Shown here: positions 9,870 through 19,301 of the stretch, piece by piece | Layout of the letters: each line of letters opens with the position of its first letter | How positions within the stretch are numbered: the first letter of the stretch is position 1 | NCBI GenBank assembly: GCA_005223375.1 | Contig: RXOD01004091.1 | Span: 1-29,162, forward strand | Reading direction: 5' to 3' | DNA from: Amoebophrya sp. AT5.2 | Lineage: Eukaryota; Sar; Dinophyceae; Syndiniales; Amoebophryaceae | DNA length: 29,162 nucleotides | Translations under genes and position numbers: made by a program | The notes under the pieces: model-generated | Seen by the model: the letters and a program-made list of their open reading frames with translations, nothing else | Told to the model about the DNA's origin: nothing | The model's database searches: none

Positions 9870-11942
9870 ATGATGAAAAGCGGAAAGTCTTTCGTGTCGG
9901 CCTTTGTCTGCGCTTGCGGCGTACTTTTCTGGGGAGTAGGGTCTGTGGAGCCGATCGGTGGCGGATCAGAAGTGGTCGCTCGCCCCGCCATCTACGGGCC
10001 GGGTCGCCAGCTGCTTGCGGATTGCGACGCACCTCCTTCCGGTGCGGCGTCCAGTGTGGCGTCCAGTGCCGCCAGCGCCTTTGGTCTAGTGGTACCTCCC
10101 CCTCATCGGCTCGCCGACGGCGTCACCGGATGGCAAGCGCTGGATGCGTACAGGCGGGCACAGAGACATGCCAAAGATTTCGCGCTAGTCCTGCAGAGAC
10201 TTCGGATGCCCCCGGATCAACACGGCCCGGCCGTGGAGCCGCGATGGACTCCTGTGGAGGATCTCGACGCGGAGCTGGAGGCTCCGGAATCCCCCTCTCG
10301 CTCTGCATCATCATCATCTCGCCGCGAGCGGTGGGATGTGGGTGTGGATGCAGATGTGGGTGCAAATATGGCGGGATTGTCGCTGTCAAACATGATGCGG
10401 CCTCTGAGGACCACACTGTGGATGCTTTCAACAGCCCCACCAAGAACTCCCGCTCCACCGTCGCGTTCACGGGTGCGGGACGTCGAGCCGTTGCTGGGCT
10501 CCTACCGCGTGCTGCCTGTGATCCGCTTGCTCTCTGTCGGTGGCCATCTGGAGTACGAACACGTCCACCTCGGTGCGTGGGGCGCACGAGACGAGGGACG
10601 GGGAGCACCAGATGAAAGTGGAACACGAGTACGCGTCGTGGACGTGATCCGTGGCTATCGAGAAGCGAGGGGCGTGTCGCACTCGACTAGGCTGCAGTTG
10701 CTTCGGCAAAAAGGTTTCCCACCGGGAGCCCCGAAGGAAGTTTCGCTGGATTCGGCGCTGCAGTTGGGCGAATCTGTGACGCTGTTGAAGCGAAAGGCCG
10801 CGACGCTGGCCGCACACCTGGAACAGCTTGCGGACATGGAGACAGACGTTGACGAAGGCAACGGCCTGTGGCGCCAGCTTTTTGGTGCGGGAGAGGGCGA
10901 GGAGGAAGCTTTGCGCGCTTTGCACGCCGGACCATACAGGACCGACATCCCCAACCTGCCGACCGGCGAGTCGTTGCTTCATCGGCTGCGATCCGTTGCG
11001 TCACACTGGTTCGTCGGCGAGCAGTCGCTTCGGCGGCAGTGGCGCGACGTCTCGTTCGCGAACCGGTACGTCACGGTGCTAGACGAACCGGGCGCAGAGG
11101 CCGTGGAAACGATTTTTGCTGGGGGCCCCGACCCCGTCTGCACCATGTTCCAGCACGACTCGGAGGCTCTCTGCTTCCCCAAAGTTTCCCCAAAGTTTCC
11201 GGCGGGCGCGCCCGAGCCCTTCGCGAAGCGCTTTCTGGCGGACGTCGCGGACGTTGTGCAAACGCAGATGCTCCGAGAAGATGGAACGGAAACGGAAACC
11301 ACTTTTTACTTCGGGCAAACGGATGAGTTCCATGCTGAGAGCAAGAACGTGGTCTCGAGCGCCATCGCGAAGTGGCGCTGGGCCGGGACAAAGGTATCGA
11401 CGAATACCTCGCTCGGCGACAAGGGTTTCACCACGATCGACGACGTTAACGAGGGATGGCAGCGGTCGTTGCGGGAGGGGCACCAGTACTCCTTCCGGGG
11501 AATTCTGAGTGCCGCTTCGCACGAGTGGAACACGCGGCGGGTTTCCGTGGAGGGTCCGATGAAAACCAGCCCGTACAACGAGGGGGGCCCGACGTACCTG
11601 CTGAAGATCAGCTACGGAACCTTTTTCGCGACCGACCGGGAGCGCCACAGGCTGAGTCGCTGCACGGAGGCGCCGGAAATCGTGTTCGAATACCGCTTCG
11701 ACTACTCGCACCTGGTGAGAGCGCCCTTGCATGGTCAAGCGGGCGCCCTTGAAGGGGACCTGCCGCGCCGCCTGCCGCCTCGCCTGGGCCCGCCGCAAGT
11801 GTCCGGCTTTCGCTTGCTGGCACACCCCGCGCGGTCGGAGTATTACCCGCCGGGCCCGGAAATCAAAACCGGCTTGGCGGCCGTGTCGATTAAGTGGGAG
11901 CGTGCCGCGTATCTGGGGGCTGCGCCTGCGGAGAGGCTTTAG
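9870..11942 (+). CDS. predicted secreted protein of unknown function, 690 residues
   Basis: An uninterrupted frame from ATG 9870 (ATGATG, A-rich 5' context) to TAG 11940-11942. The N-terminus looks like a signal peptide: a basic start MMKSGK, a hydrophobic core FVSAFVCACGVLFWGV, then a polar turn near residues 24-28. This suggests entry to the secretory pathway. Ser/Pro-rich linkers lie near 140-200. The C-terminal half (about 330-600) looks folded, with alternating aromatic and charged segments (for example YFGQTDEFHAESKNVVSSAI and GPTYLLKISYGTFFATDRER). No further membrane segment is clear. I recognise no family or catalytic motif. A possible antisense gene overlaps its first 122 bases; if that gene is real, the start here could be later. 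Confidence 0.65.
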   Translation: MMKSGKSFVSAFVCACGVLFWGVGSVEPIGGGSEVVARPAIYGPGRQLLADCDAPPSGAASSVASSAASAFGLVVPPPHRLADGVTGWQALDAYRRAQRHAKDFALVLQRLRMPPDQHGPAVEPRWTPVEDLDAELEAPESPSRSASSSSRRERWDVGVDADVGANMAGLSLSNMMRPLRTTLWMLSTAPPRTPAPPSRSRVRDVEPLLGSYRVLPVIRLLSVGGHLEYEHVHLGAWGARDEGRGAPDESGTRVRVVDVIRGYREARGVSHSTRLQLLRQKGFPPGAPKEVSLDSALQLGESVTLLKRKAATLAAHLEQLADMETDVDEGNGLWRQLFGAGEGEEEALRALHAGPYRTDIPNLPTGESLLHRLRSVASHWFVGEQSLRRQWRDVSFANRYVTVLDEPGAEAVETIFAGGPDPVCTMFQHDSEALCFPKVSPKFPAGAPEPFAKRFLADVADVVQTQMLREDGTETETTFYFGQTDEFHAESKNVVSSAIAKWRWAGTKVSTNTSLGDKGFTTIDDVNEGWQRSLREGHQYSFRGILSAASHEWNTRRVSVEGPMKTSPYNEGGPTYLLKISYGTFFATDRERHRLSRCTEAPEIVFEYRFDYSHLVRAPLHGQAGALEGDLPRRLPPRLGPPQVSGFRLLAHPARSEYYPPGPEIKTGLAAVSIKWERAAYLGAAPAERL

Positions 11943-12619
11943 GCAACTCTGCTCGTAGGAGAGGAGGGCCGCATTCTGCCTGTAGGAGGAGCCAACGATT
12001 TACGACTTTGTTGGACGAGATGAACATCATGTCACTTACTGAGTAACGCTATGAAAACTGCCAAAGCCATTTTTTCTACGTAGGCGGCTCGCCTTCTTGT
12101 GATGCCCGTTTCCTCCCCCGCCGCTTTTCCAGGGCGGGGTCGCTCCGGCGGACGCCAAGTCTTGCCGCTGGTGTGCCTCACATGCCTTTTTATTTTGGTA
12201 GGAGTGGTAAGACTCCGCAACCGCAAGAATGGTTGTAAAAGCTGGACCGTACTACACGTACAGGATGTGTCTTTACTCACGTGGGATAATGGATCTTTTT
12301 CATGTGTGGAGAGCGAAGAAGACGACGCAATTTCCCCGGGGAAAGCAAAAGTGTTCTTTTCGTAGAGGCGACCGCTGCGAGCTTTGTTTATGCCGGTAAG
12401 AGCGCCAAACGGCTAGAGGAAGTGGAACTGGATTTGGAAAAGGACTGCTCATGAGAGCCAAACTGGCAAAGGAAGAAACTTCAGAGGCACATGCATAAAA
12501 AAATACACTGGAGCTCGACTGTGTGGGGGTGACTACAAAAAAGGACAACAACGTGAAAGGTATTCTTTGTATGCAGCAGCAAGAGTCAGAGTTGATTCTT
12601 CGTAGAAGCGTCGCCGTAC
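11943..12619. other. intergenic region, with a doubtful 87-codon frame
   Basis: About 0.68 kb of mixed composition. One frame from ATG 12102 to TAG 12365 would give an 87-residue peptide with a hydrophobic run (VLPLVCLTCLFILVGVV) flanked by basic residues. It has no homology I can recognise and could be chance, or an unrecognised small membrane protein. TTCTTCGTAG ending at 12605, 15 bases before the next ATG, is a weak leader-acceptor candidate for the following gene. Confidence 0.4.
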
Positions 12620-15600
12620 ATGTTGGGTGCAAAGATGGAGGCGTCGCGTATGATGAAAAGTCGCCCGCTCTGTCGCGCTCTCATTTTTGCCACGACACTC
12701 CAAGAGTCAAGAAACGTGGTTGCGCAGCACGAGCTGCCACAGCTTACAGCACCCCGCCGCTTTCTCACACCCTCTCTCGTATCGCAGCTCGTTGCGACAG
12801 AACGTAGCAGCGGCATCTTCTCGGATCGCGACGACGACGACGAGAGCGAAGACGACTCGCTCCCCTACTACCTCTGGGCCGCGTCCGCTATTCTCGTTTT
12901 GTTCCTTTTCTGCTGCGTGTATCCCGCGCCGGTTGTTCGGTGTCTGGGCACGTCGCTGTGCTCATTCGCTGGCTTCTTCGCCGCAGATGCAGAAAATGCC
13001 GCCCGGAAAGCCAACGCGAAAGACCAACAGAGAATCTTCGAGGCGATCGAGGAAGCGCAGGGAGGCAGGCTGGTGCCGGGGGATCTAGTCGCGGGGAAGC
13101 GGGGTACCTACGAACGTAGTTGTTTTGCTCTTTTAATCCATTGATTTGTCCGCCTTGTTTTCGGCGCATGAACTCCTTCCTCCGAAGAATGAAAATGCAT
13201 TCCGATGGTTCCGGCAGTTTCGGCGGCTTCCCCAATTACTCCGCACACGCCTACTTTCCGGCCATCTTCGCACTCGCCGGGATTCTCCGCCACCACGACT
13301 CACGCGGCGCCAGCCTCTCCTGGTTCGCACGCGTCGCCCTCGCCCGCCTCGCCGCAGTCGCCGGCACTCTCGTGGACGTCGTCCCCAGTCGCGTACTATC
13401 CATACCGAGCGAAAGCGAAAAACCACGCCGGTCACTACTTCTTCCCCGGCAGCCGCTTCGCGCTCTCGTTGCGGGGGGCCGAGAAGCGGCTGAGCACCGC
13501 GAAACGGGCGGAACGCGAACACGCGCTCGCGGACATGTTCCACACCGCTCAAGAACAGCAGAGCGCGGATGAACAAGAAGAAGCTTCCAGGTGCGGTTAC
13601 CTGGTCGTCGCGGGCTGCAACCCGAAAACCGGGGGGTTCTACGGCCGCGGGTGGGTCCAGGACGACGGCTGGCTGCCGGATGGCTTTTTTCTCGTACGTG
13701 GCGCGGTGGTGAGGGCGGGGGAAAAAGCGGCTTCATCAAGCTCGAAGAGGCTCTCGCAGCACAAGATTTTGTGGAAGCAGACGCACTTGAAGACGAAGAA
13801 GGTGCTCGCGGTGGAACTGGAGATTGATGAAAGAACGATCGGGCCGCCCGACGAAAGCAGACTTTCCCCGGAGAGCCTCCCCCGCCTGCCGCGCTTCTGC
13901 GGGCGCTTCTTTCCAAGCGACGGCGCCTCGCGCGGGGGCACGGTGGAGCTGGTGCCGCAGCCGGCGTCGCAAGCAGTCGATCCGGCCCGCGCGCAGGACG
14001 CCGCGAAATCTTGGGCGGAGCGCCGTGGCGACGAATTGGAGGAAGAGAGGCGCGAGGTGGGGCGCTCTGTGAATGGGCCAACGCTTTTGCAATCTGTTGG
14101 CGGCACTTCGGTGCGACGCGTCGTCGCCTCGCCGTCCCGAGCGCTGGTCTGTCGTCCCCCCGCGGTTGGTCTGGAGACGGGAGGTGCTCCGGGTAGCGTC
14201 TTGAAGCTTCCGGTTTGTAAAAGTGCTTCCGAAGTAGAAGATGAGCGCATCTTCGCGACGCCGCCCGAGCCTGGTACCAGTTACGCGGAGGAGGAAGTTG
14301 CGGGCTTTTCCCGACCCTGTTCGCTCAGAAGCGACTCGGGCGGCGCGGAGCTCGCGTCCTGCGGCGAGAGCGAGCTGCTGGAAAGGACCGAGGAGATTCT
14401 GGCGAAAGGAAGGTTGCCCGTCGTCGGGCCCGCGTCGACGCTGCTGGAAGGGGAGAGTGGGCCGGGAGGCGCTGGAAAGCAGAAAAAAGAGAAGGGCGCG
14501 TGCTGTCGAAAGGTGGCACCAGAGGTCCGGGACGCGGACCGCACGCCCCCCGCGCAAAGCCGGCGCAAGGCACTGATACGGCTGTCGCTCCTAGCGGCCG
14601 GGATGGGCGCCTCACCGGCGTCTGGTGCTGCCGGCACCAGTGCTGGAGACCCTCTTTTCCTCCGCCGTCGCAGCAGCCACTCCGCTCCTGCGCGTGCAGT
14701 CACATCAAGCCGGAGCCTACATCAAGCCTACGCGGGTGATGCAGAGGACCAGTCGCCAAAGGATGCGCGGAGAGAAAAAGCCAGCAGTTTTTCGCTCGCA
14801 GACGTCCTCGACCCGTCGGAGCCGTATCTGTACGTCTTCTTGAGTGCCGCGTTTGTGCTGCTGTGCGTCTACCCGGCCCCGTGCGTGTCCACAGTGGGCG
14901 TCCGCTTCGGTGTCTTTGAAAATTTTTTGTCGCCGCACCCCGGCGAAGAAATCTACAAAGCAAACAAGCGCGACCAGCGGCTGATTCTAGCCATGATCGA
15001 GCAGGGAAATGCTGGTTCGAGTTGGCTGTCGTCGCGGCGGGACGCCGCGGCTGCGGATCGCCTGCTCGCGTCCGCAGAAAGCGGTGAGAATATCGAAGAG
15101 GGAGACGTGGGAGCAATAGGGTCGTCGTGGAACAAAAGAAAGGAGCCAATACGCGATATGAAGGATCGGCGCTGGTCGGAGGTGACGCTGCCGCCAGAAT
15201 TCGCCGGCGCATATCCTCCCGGCGACGAGCTTTTCCGCGGCAGCGCTTTCGCCGTCGTCTTCAACTACAACAAAAAAGCTTCGGTCGCGGGACCGACCGC
15301 GGTGAAGAGCTGTGGTCACAACTCCGACGCGGGGATTCACAGCAAGGTGTGCACTCGCGGCTACGTTGCGTTCGAGTCTTTCGATGAAACATCCGGAATC
15401 TTCACCGGTCGCGGGCTCGCGGACGACACGTCCGCGGGGAGTCTCGACAATGCCCTCCTCGGGAACAAAAACGGCCCGTTTCTGATTCGCGGCAGGTACG
15501 ACGAGGAGTCGGGGCGGCTGTACTGGAAGCAGACGTACCCGCACGCGCGCAACTTCTTGGTGGCGGTGTGCGGGAAAATTTCCACGCAAACGGGCCGGAC

Positions 15601-16507
15601 GGTCACGGGGCGGTTCGTGCCGAGCGGTTCCGGGAGTCGTGGAGGAACGGCGCAACTGCTGCGGAAACCGATGGCCTTCGGCATGGACGCGACGCAAAGT
15701 CTCACCCTGGAGTTGGCGGCGCGGAAGAAGCGGAGTGATTCCACCCGTACCGGCGAAAACGAGAGCGAAAGGCTCGACCCAGCAGCCCGAAACGGCGCCA
15801 CGGCTGCGGAGCCGCCAACGCTGCTGGAAGAGATTCGGGGCGTGCCATCGCCGGACCGCCGCCGGCTCTCCACCAGTCTCGCGTCCGCGGCGCACACGCT
15901 GCCGGAGTCCTCCGCCCTCAGGAAGCTGCTGATGTTGACGACGGTGGAGAAAGAGAAAGACCGCGGCCGCGACCAGAAGAAGCGGCGCGTGCGAAAAAAA
16001 GAAGCGAAACTTCCGTCGACGCATTCCTCCAAGCGGGGGCTCTCCAGACTAAGTGCAGTCGCCGCGGAGGTATCCGGGTTCGTGGCAGACGGCGCGTGGA
16101 GGTATTTTGTAAACGAAGACCACGAGCCCAGTCGTGGGAACCAGCCGGAAGCGGGGGGGCATTTCCAGCGTAGCACCAGCTCGCTCGATGAGTACTTTTT
16201 GACGGGGGATAGAATGTCGGTTGGGACGTCCTCCGCGCGGGAAGCTAACAGTCGCGAGAAGAGTAGCATAAGACCTAGCTTTGCGGCGCGGCAGTCGCTG
16301 GCGGCCATGGCAAGGGAGGTAAAAGAGGAAGAGGAGCGCCGAGCCTCACGACGTTTCGCTGTGGAAGGAACGGAAGATGGGCACGATCAAGTAACAGGAC
16401 AATCGGTCCAGGCGGACCATGATGGTATGTCAAACGTGTTTCGAAAAATAGTGGCAGAGGGAGCGAAAACTTCACAGTCAAAACGCAGTTGGTTCTTCAA
16501 ACAATGA
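12620..16507 (+). CDS. membrane protein made of two diverged tandem modules (two exons)
   Basis: Exons 12620-13103 and 13218-16507 join in phase across a 114-base GT-AG intron to give 1257 residues. ATGs at 12620, 12635 and 12650 are all possible starts; the third precedes a short signal-like stretch. The protein repeats one architecture twice. First comes a membrane segment ending in the shared motif VYPAP (about 83-106 and 697-718). Next is a helix with KAN-x-RDQ-like residues. Then comes a beta-rich domain with G-Y/F-x-GRG, GFFLVRG or GPFLIRG, LYWKQT-like and GRF-P-S-GxSRGGT motifs (about 286-406 and 873-977). Last are a PTLL motif and a basic RLS segment. Long Ser/Arg/Glu-rich linkers separate these. 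The repeated glycine-aromatic beta domain resembles small barrel modules common in protist proteins, but I cannot name the family. The likely location is a cell or organelle membrane with the beta domains on one side. Confidence 0.75.
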
Positions 16508-17097
16508 AATGGAGTGTTTTGCCTGCGGTAGATGAAACGAAAAGCATGCACCGAGAAAAATTTTGCGAGACAGACAGATTTTGCGCTTTTGTCGAAGCCA
16601 TAGAAACCAAACTCTCAGACGGCGCATGCGCACCGTTTTGAACAATAACTCACCGATGACGAAGATGAGAAACGCAATCTCGTGCTGAAATCGATTTGCT
16701 GCGTCTTCTTTCTTAGCTGCGAGTTCTCATTGTCTTCCACAACCTGAACTTTCTCTTGTTCCGAACTCGTGTAAAATTCGTGGTGATCGTGTTTTCGTGA
16801 TCACAAGACGCTGGCTCAGATCTGACCTCAGGAAGCAAATGCCTCTCTGCGTAGTAACTGCCAAAACTCTCGCGGAGCAGACCCGACATAGACAAATCAA
16901 TAGCAATTCTAATGCCCCCGCGGTGGAGAATACAAGTACTGAAATTCGCAATCGTTTGGCCTCTCTCGATCTTTTCTCTCGCAGTCTAGCAAGGTAGCTC
17001 CGGCTTCCGAAAGACGAATACGAGCTTCAGAACACTGTCAAACGGTCTGTCTTGTTTGCGACCTCGGCACGTGCTGGTCACACGCTCCGCGAAAAAA
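16508..17097. other. intergenic region upstream of the DVNP gene
   Basis: About 0.6 kb of AT-richer sequence without a supported gene. It should contain the 3' UTR of the duplicated membrane-protein gene and the 5' UTR of the DVNP gene. Apart from the acceptor at 16955-16984, nothing was recognised. Confidence 0.5.
16955..16984 (+). promoter_or_regulatory. candidate spliced-leader acceptor for the DVNP gene
   Basis: A clean polypyrimidine tract (CTCTCTCGATCTTTTCTCTC) runs straight into GCAG, ending at 16984. This is 113 bases before the DVNP ATG. Spacing and form match the site upstream of the 6364 gene. A cis intron in the 5' UTR cannot be excluded. Confidence 0.45.
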
Positions 17098-17970
17098 ATG
17101 GCAAAAGCTATGAAGGGCATGAAGTCGGCCATGAAGATGGCCATGAAAGGCATGAAGAAGAGCATGAAGAAGGGAATGAAAAAGATGGTATTAGTGCAAC
17201 TGAGATCAGACAACTTAAGGCTCATGGCCATAGCACGGACCGGACTGCTCTCAAGAAGGTAGATGCGAGACAGCCATCGTGGCGGATCTATGACATCTTT
17301 CTGTTCCTGTAGTACTTTACAACATCAAGGAAGAATTGAATACAAAAATGTTAATGTTTTCAGGCCATGAAGAAGTCAACGATCGCGAAGGGTAAACTGG
17401 CTAAGTCGGTTGTGTTCCGGAACCTGAAGGTGAAGACTTCCGGGGGCCTGAAGAAGACGGACCTGAAGAAGAACAAGGCGGGCAAGGTGGTCAGTGCGAA
17501 GAAATCCGCTGCCAGCAAGAAGTCCAAGCAGGGAAAAAAAATCATGGCGTGGGGTTACGGAGGCGAAAACGCATGCTCTGCGCTCGCGGGGGTCTCAATC
17601 TTTGTTCGCGATGAATCAAGTCGATCGGTAGCAGTCGATGTAGCAGCGGCCGATCTTGCAGTATCAGTGCGTAGCAGTAGCTTGCGTAGCGCGCTAGGAT
17701 GGGAGTAGCGGTCAAACAGCTTTGTAGAAAACCAGATGACGGGCTAGGCTTGGCGTCCGCTTGCGATGTTTTTTGTGCGTGTGCTTCCTACTTGTTTGCG
17801 CGAGTCAAACTCAGAATTGAGACCCCCAGCCGAAGACTCTTTTCTAACCTGGTGCCGCGACTTCGAAGGCGCGGAAAGCGCTGAACATCAAGGGATTCTG
17901 TCCGGTCGGTGGGAAGACGGCGCAGGGAAAGGCCCTGCTCGCAAAGGTGCGCTCCTTCTACAAGAACTAG
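17098..17970 (+). CDS. DVNP: dinoflagellate/viral nucleoprotein (DVNP), three exons
   Basis: DVNP is a small, highly basic DNA-binding protein, thought to derive from large DNA viruses, that replaced histones as the main chromatin protein in dinoflagellates. Inferred exons are 17098-17187, 17364-17552 and 17851-17970, giving 132 residues. Exon 1 encodes a Met-Lys-rich tail of AMK/GMK repeats. Exon 2 carries the family core (TIAKGKLAKSVVFR, KTSGGLKKTDLKKNKAGKVV, SAKKSAASKK). Exon 3 carries ARKALNIKGFCPVGGKTAQ and GKALLAKVRSFY before TAG. Intron 1 (176 bases) is GT-AG with a TTTTCAG acceptor. Intron 2 does not close as GT-AG in frame at the spacing expected for the family. Placing exon 3 at 17851 gives Trp, six residues, then ARKAL, as I recall for other DVNPs. 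Family identity is strong; the exon 2/3 border is inferred. Confidence 0.88.
17553..17850 (+). other. DVNP intron 2, non-canonical and introner-like
   Basis: The inferred 298-base intron is flanked by a TGG direct repeat (17550-17552 and 17850-17852). Just inside the repeats lie short inverted termini GGTTA (17553-17557) and TAACC (17845-17849). The exact cut can slide by a few bases because of the repeat, but none of the equivalent positions gives GT-AG. A canonical alternative would use the AG at 17868 with a different donor, and would add about eight residues to a conserved spacing. Confidence 0.5.
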
Positions 17971-18359
17971 GTTGTGCGGGGTTTGCCTGCGCGCCGGGGA
18001 AGACGAAAAACTGATGAAAGGAGCCTTGCTGGTCGTGAAGAGAAGTAAAAGTGACCATCTCGATGCACTGGAATGGTTCGGTAGGTTGACATACCATGCT
18101 GTACTTGAACATTGATTAAGCTGTCGTGTCTTTCACGCTGTCTGTTATTTTTTACCTCTTTTACATCATCGTGAAGTTTGGGTTTACCACTGGCTGCTAC
18201 AAGCAGCACGACTACCATGGCTGAAGACAGAAAGGGCTAATTGCGGAACTCGACGCAGTAGACCTCAGTGGTGCTGTGTTCTGCTCCCGCTCGTGGGGCT
18301 CTGAGTGAATGAAGAGGAGTGAATGACAGGGGAGAGGAGAGAAGTACACTACACACACA
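17971..18359. other. DVNP 3' flank up to the retrotransposon
   Basis: 389 bases holding the DVNP 3' UTR; no gene seen. It ends in a short AC-repeat (ACACACACA, 18351-18359), which is where the retrotransposon inserted. The target-site duplication would be a copy of about five of these bases, but the other end lies outside the window. Confidence 0.6.
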
Positions 18360-18807
18360 TGTGAGTCCTACCTTGGATTTGGAGTGTCGATTCTGAGAGG
18401 CGAGTGCTAAGAGCGTGTCTGCACTCGAATTCTATCGTCGTAAGTTCGTTTGTACATCTCGCCTCGTCTACCTCGACATCACCGAGCATGTTAACATAAT
18501 ACAACCTTAGGGACAATCTGAATGATGATTAACTGCTTCTTTGCCTGCCCGGGTGGCTCAAGACCCGAGGAAATCAAATAGCAAATCTTTTGTTTCACAT
18601 GAACGACAAGAATGTTGTCGCAACTAACTAAACAGACAAATAACAGCAGCAATATGCACTTCGCTTCGCTACGTGCATGCGTTACTTACTATCAGTTGTG
18701 TTCGTCAACGGCCAAGTCTAAACGACTATTCTGTGCGATGCTATCTTCTGTCTCCGTGAATACGTCGAGCAAGGTGCTGAAGGCATCCGTAGGCACCAGA
18801 AATAACA
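18360..18807 (+). repeat. left LTR (3' border inferred)
   Basis: The start at TGTGAGTCC is fixed by the exact match to the right LTR start at 29140. The end is inferred: AATAACA (18801-18807) gives matching TGT...ACA termini and is followed after one base by a plausible tRNA primer site. This gives a 448-base LTR. The end cannot be confirmed because only 23 bases of the right LTR are present. An AT-rich TATATATAATTCTATA at about 18873-18888 lies outside this border, which would be unexpected if it were the promoter. Confidence 0.6.
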
Positions 18808-18808
18808 G

Positions 18809-18820
18809 TGGTAGCGGAAG
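18809..18820 (+). other. candidate primer-binding site
   Basis: TGGTAGCGGAAG, one base after the inferred LTR end, is complementary to a tRNA 3' end CUUCCGCUACCA. The implied U before A-CCA pairs with A1, a hallmark of eukaryotic initiator tRNA-Met, the common primer of copia elements. The organism's tRNA sequence is not in this window. Confidence 0.45.
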
Positions 18821-19301
18821 TAGTGGTTTTATACATAACCCACCGACGATGTTAAGAATCTAATGAGCCCAATATATATAATTCTATAGACGTATCTGGC
18901 CGGTGACGTTATAGCCGTAGTGTGCTAAGCACTAGTAGCGTGACTGCAAGGAGCAAGCAGCCGGGTGTTCGGTTGATCGGGTTTTTGTTTTGTCCTACTT
19001 CTTTTGTTGAAGCACAGCTTCCAATTCTTCTTTTGTTTCGAGAGACGAGAAAACGAAAGGGGGAGTAGTTCATTACAAAACACCACGACTGCTGTGAATG
19101 GGGAGATATGACGGGAACAAAACAGGAGCCAACTCCGAGAGCCAGAGTCTATCTACTGAAGGAGTAAATCAGACTTTTAAATTCTAACCTTGTAAATTAA
19201 ATTTGTTTCTATTAATAAATCCGTAGCAAGCGAAACTAAGTCTAAAGAAGAAAGTAACGACCTAAGAGGCGAAGCGGTACCTAAGCGATACAACCAACAA
19301 G
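18821..19301 (+). other. retrotransposon 5' leader
   Basis: About 480 bases between the candidate primer site and the gag ATG, AT-rich with A- and T-runs and no open frame of note. It presumably carries packaging and translation signals, but none was identified. Confidence 0.5.

Noticed and set aside
12059..12085. GCCATTTTTT near 12066 as a spliced-leader gene fragment
   Set aside because: The match to the leader core is interrupted and lacks GGCTCAAG and a following donor site.
13251..14557. Long minus-strand frames opposite the duplicated membrane protein
   Set aside because: Arg/Ser/Pro-rich shadows caused by GC-rich codons on the + strand, without motifs.
18554..18562. TGGCTCAAG inside the left LTR, matching the end of the dinoflagellate spliced leader
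   Set aside because: Only nine bases match and the preceding bases (CCCGGG) do not fit the leader, so a relic leader from a re-inserted cDNA is not supported.
18871..18890. TATA-like AT-rich run as the element's promoter
   Set aside because: It lies after the candidate primer site, outside the inferred LTR, and dinoflagellate promoters usually lack TATA boxes. It would matter only if the LTR end is misplaced.
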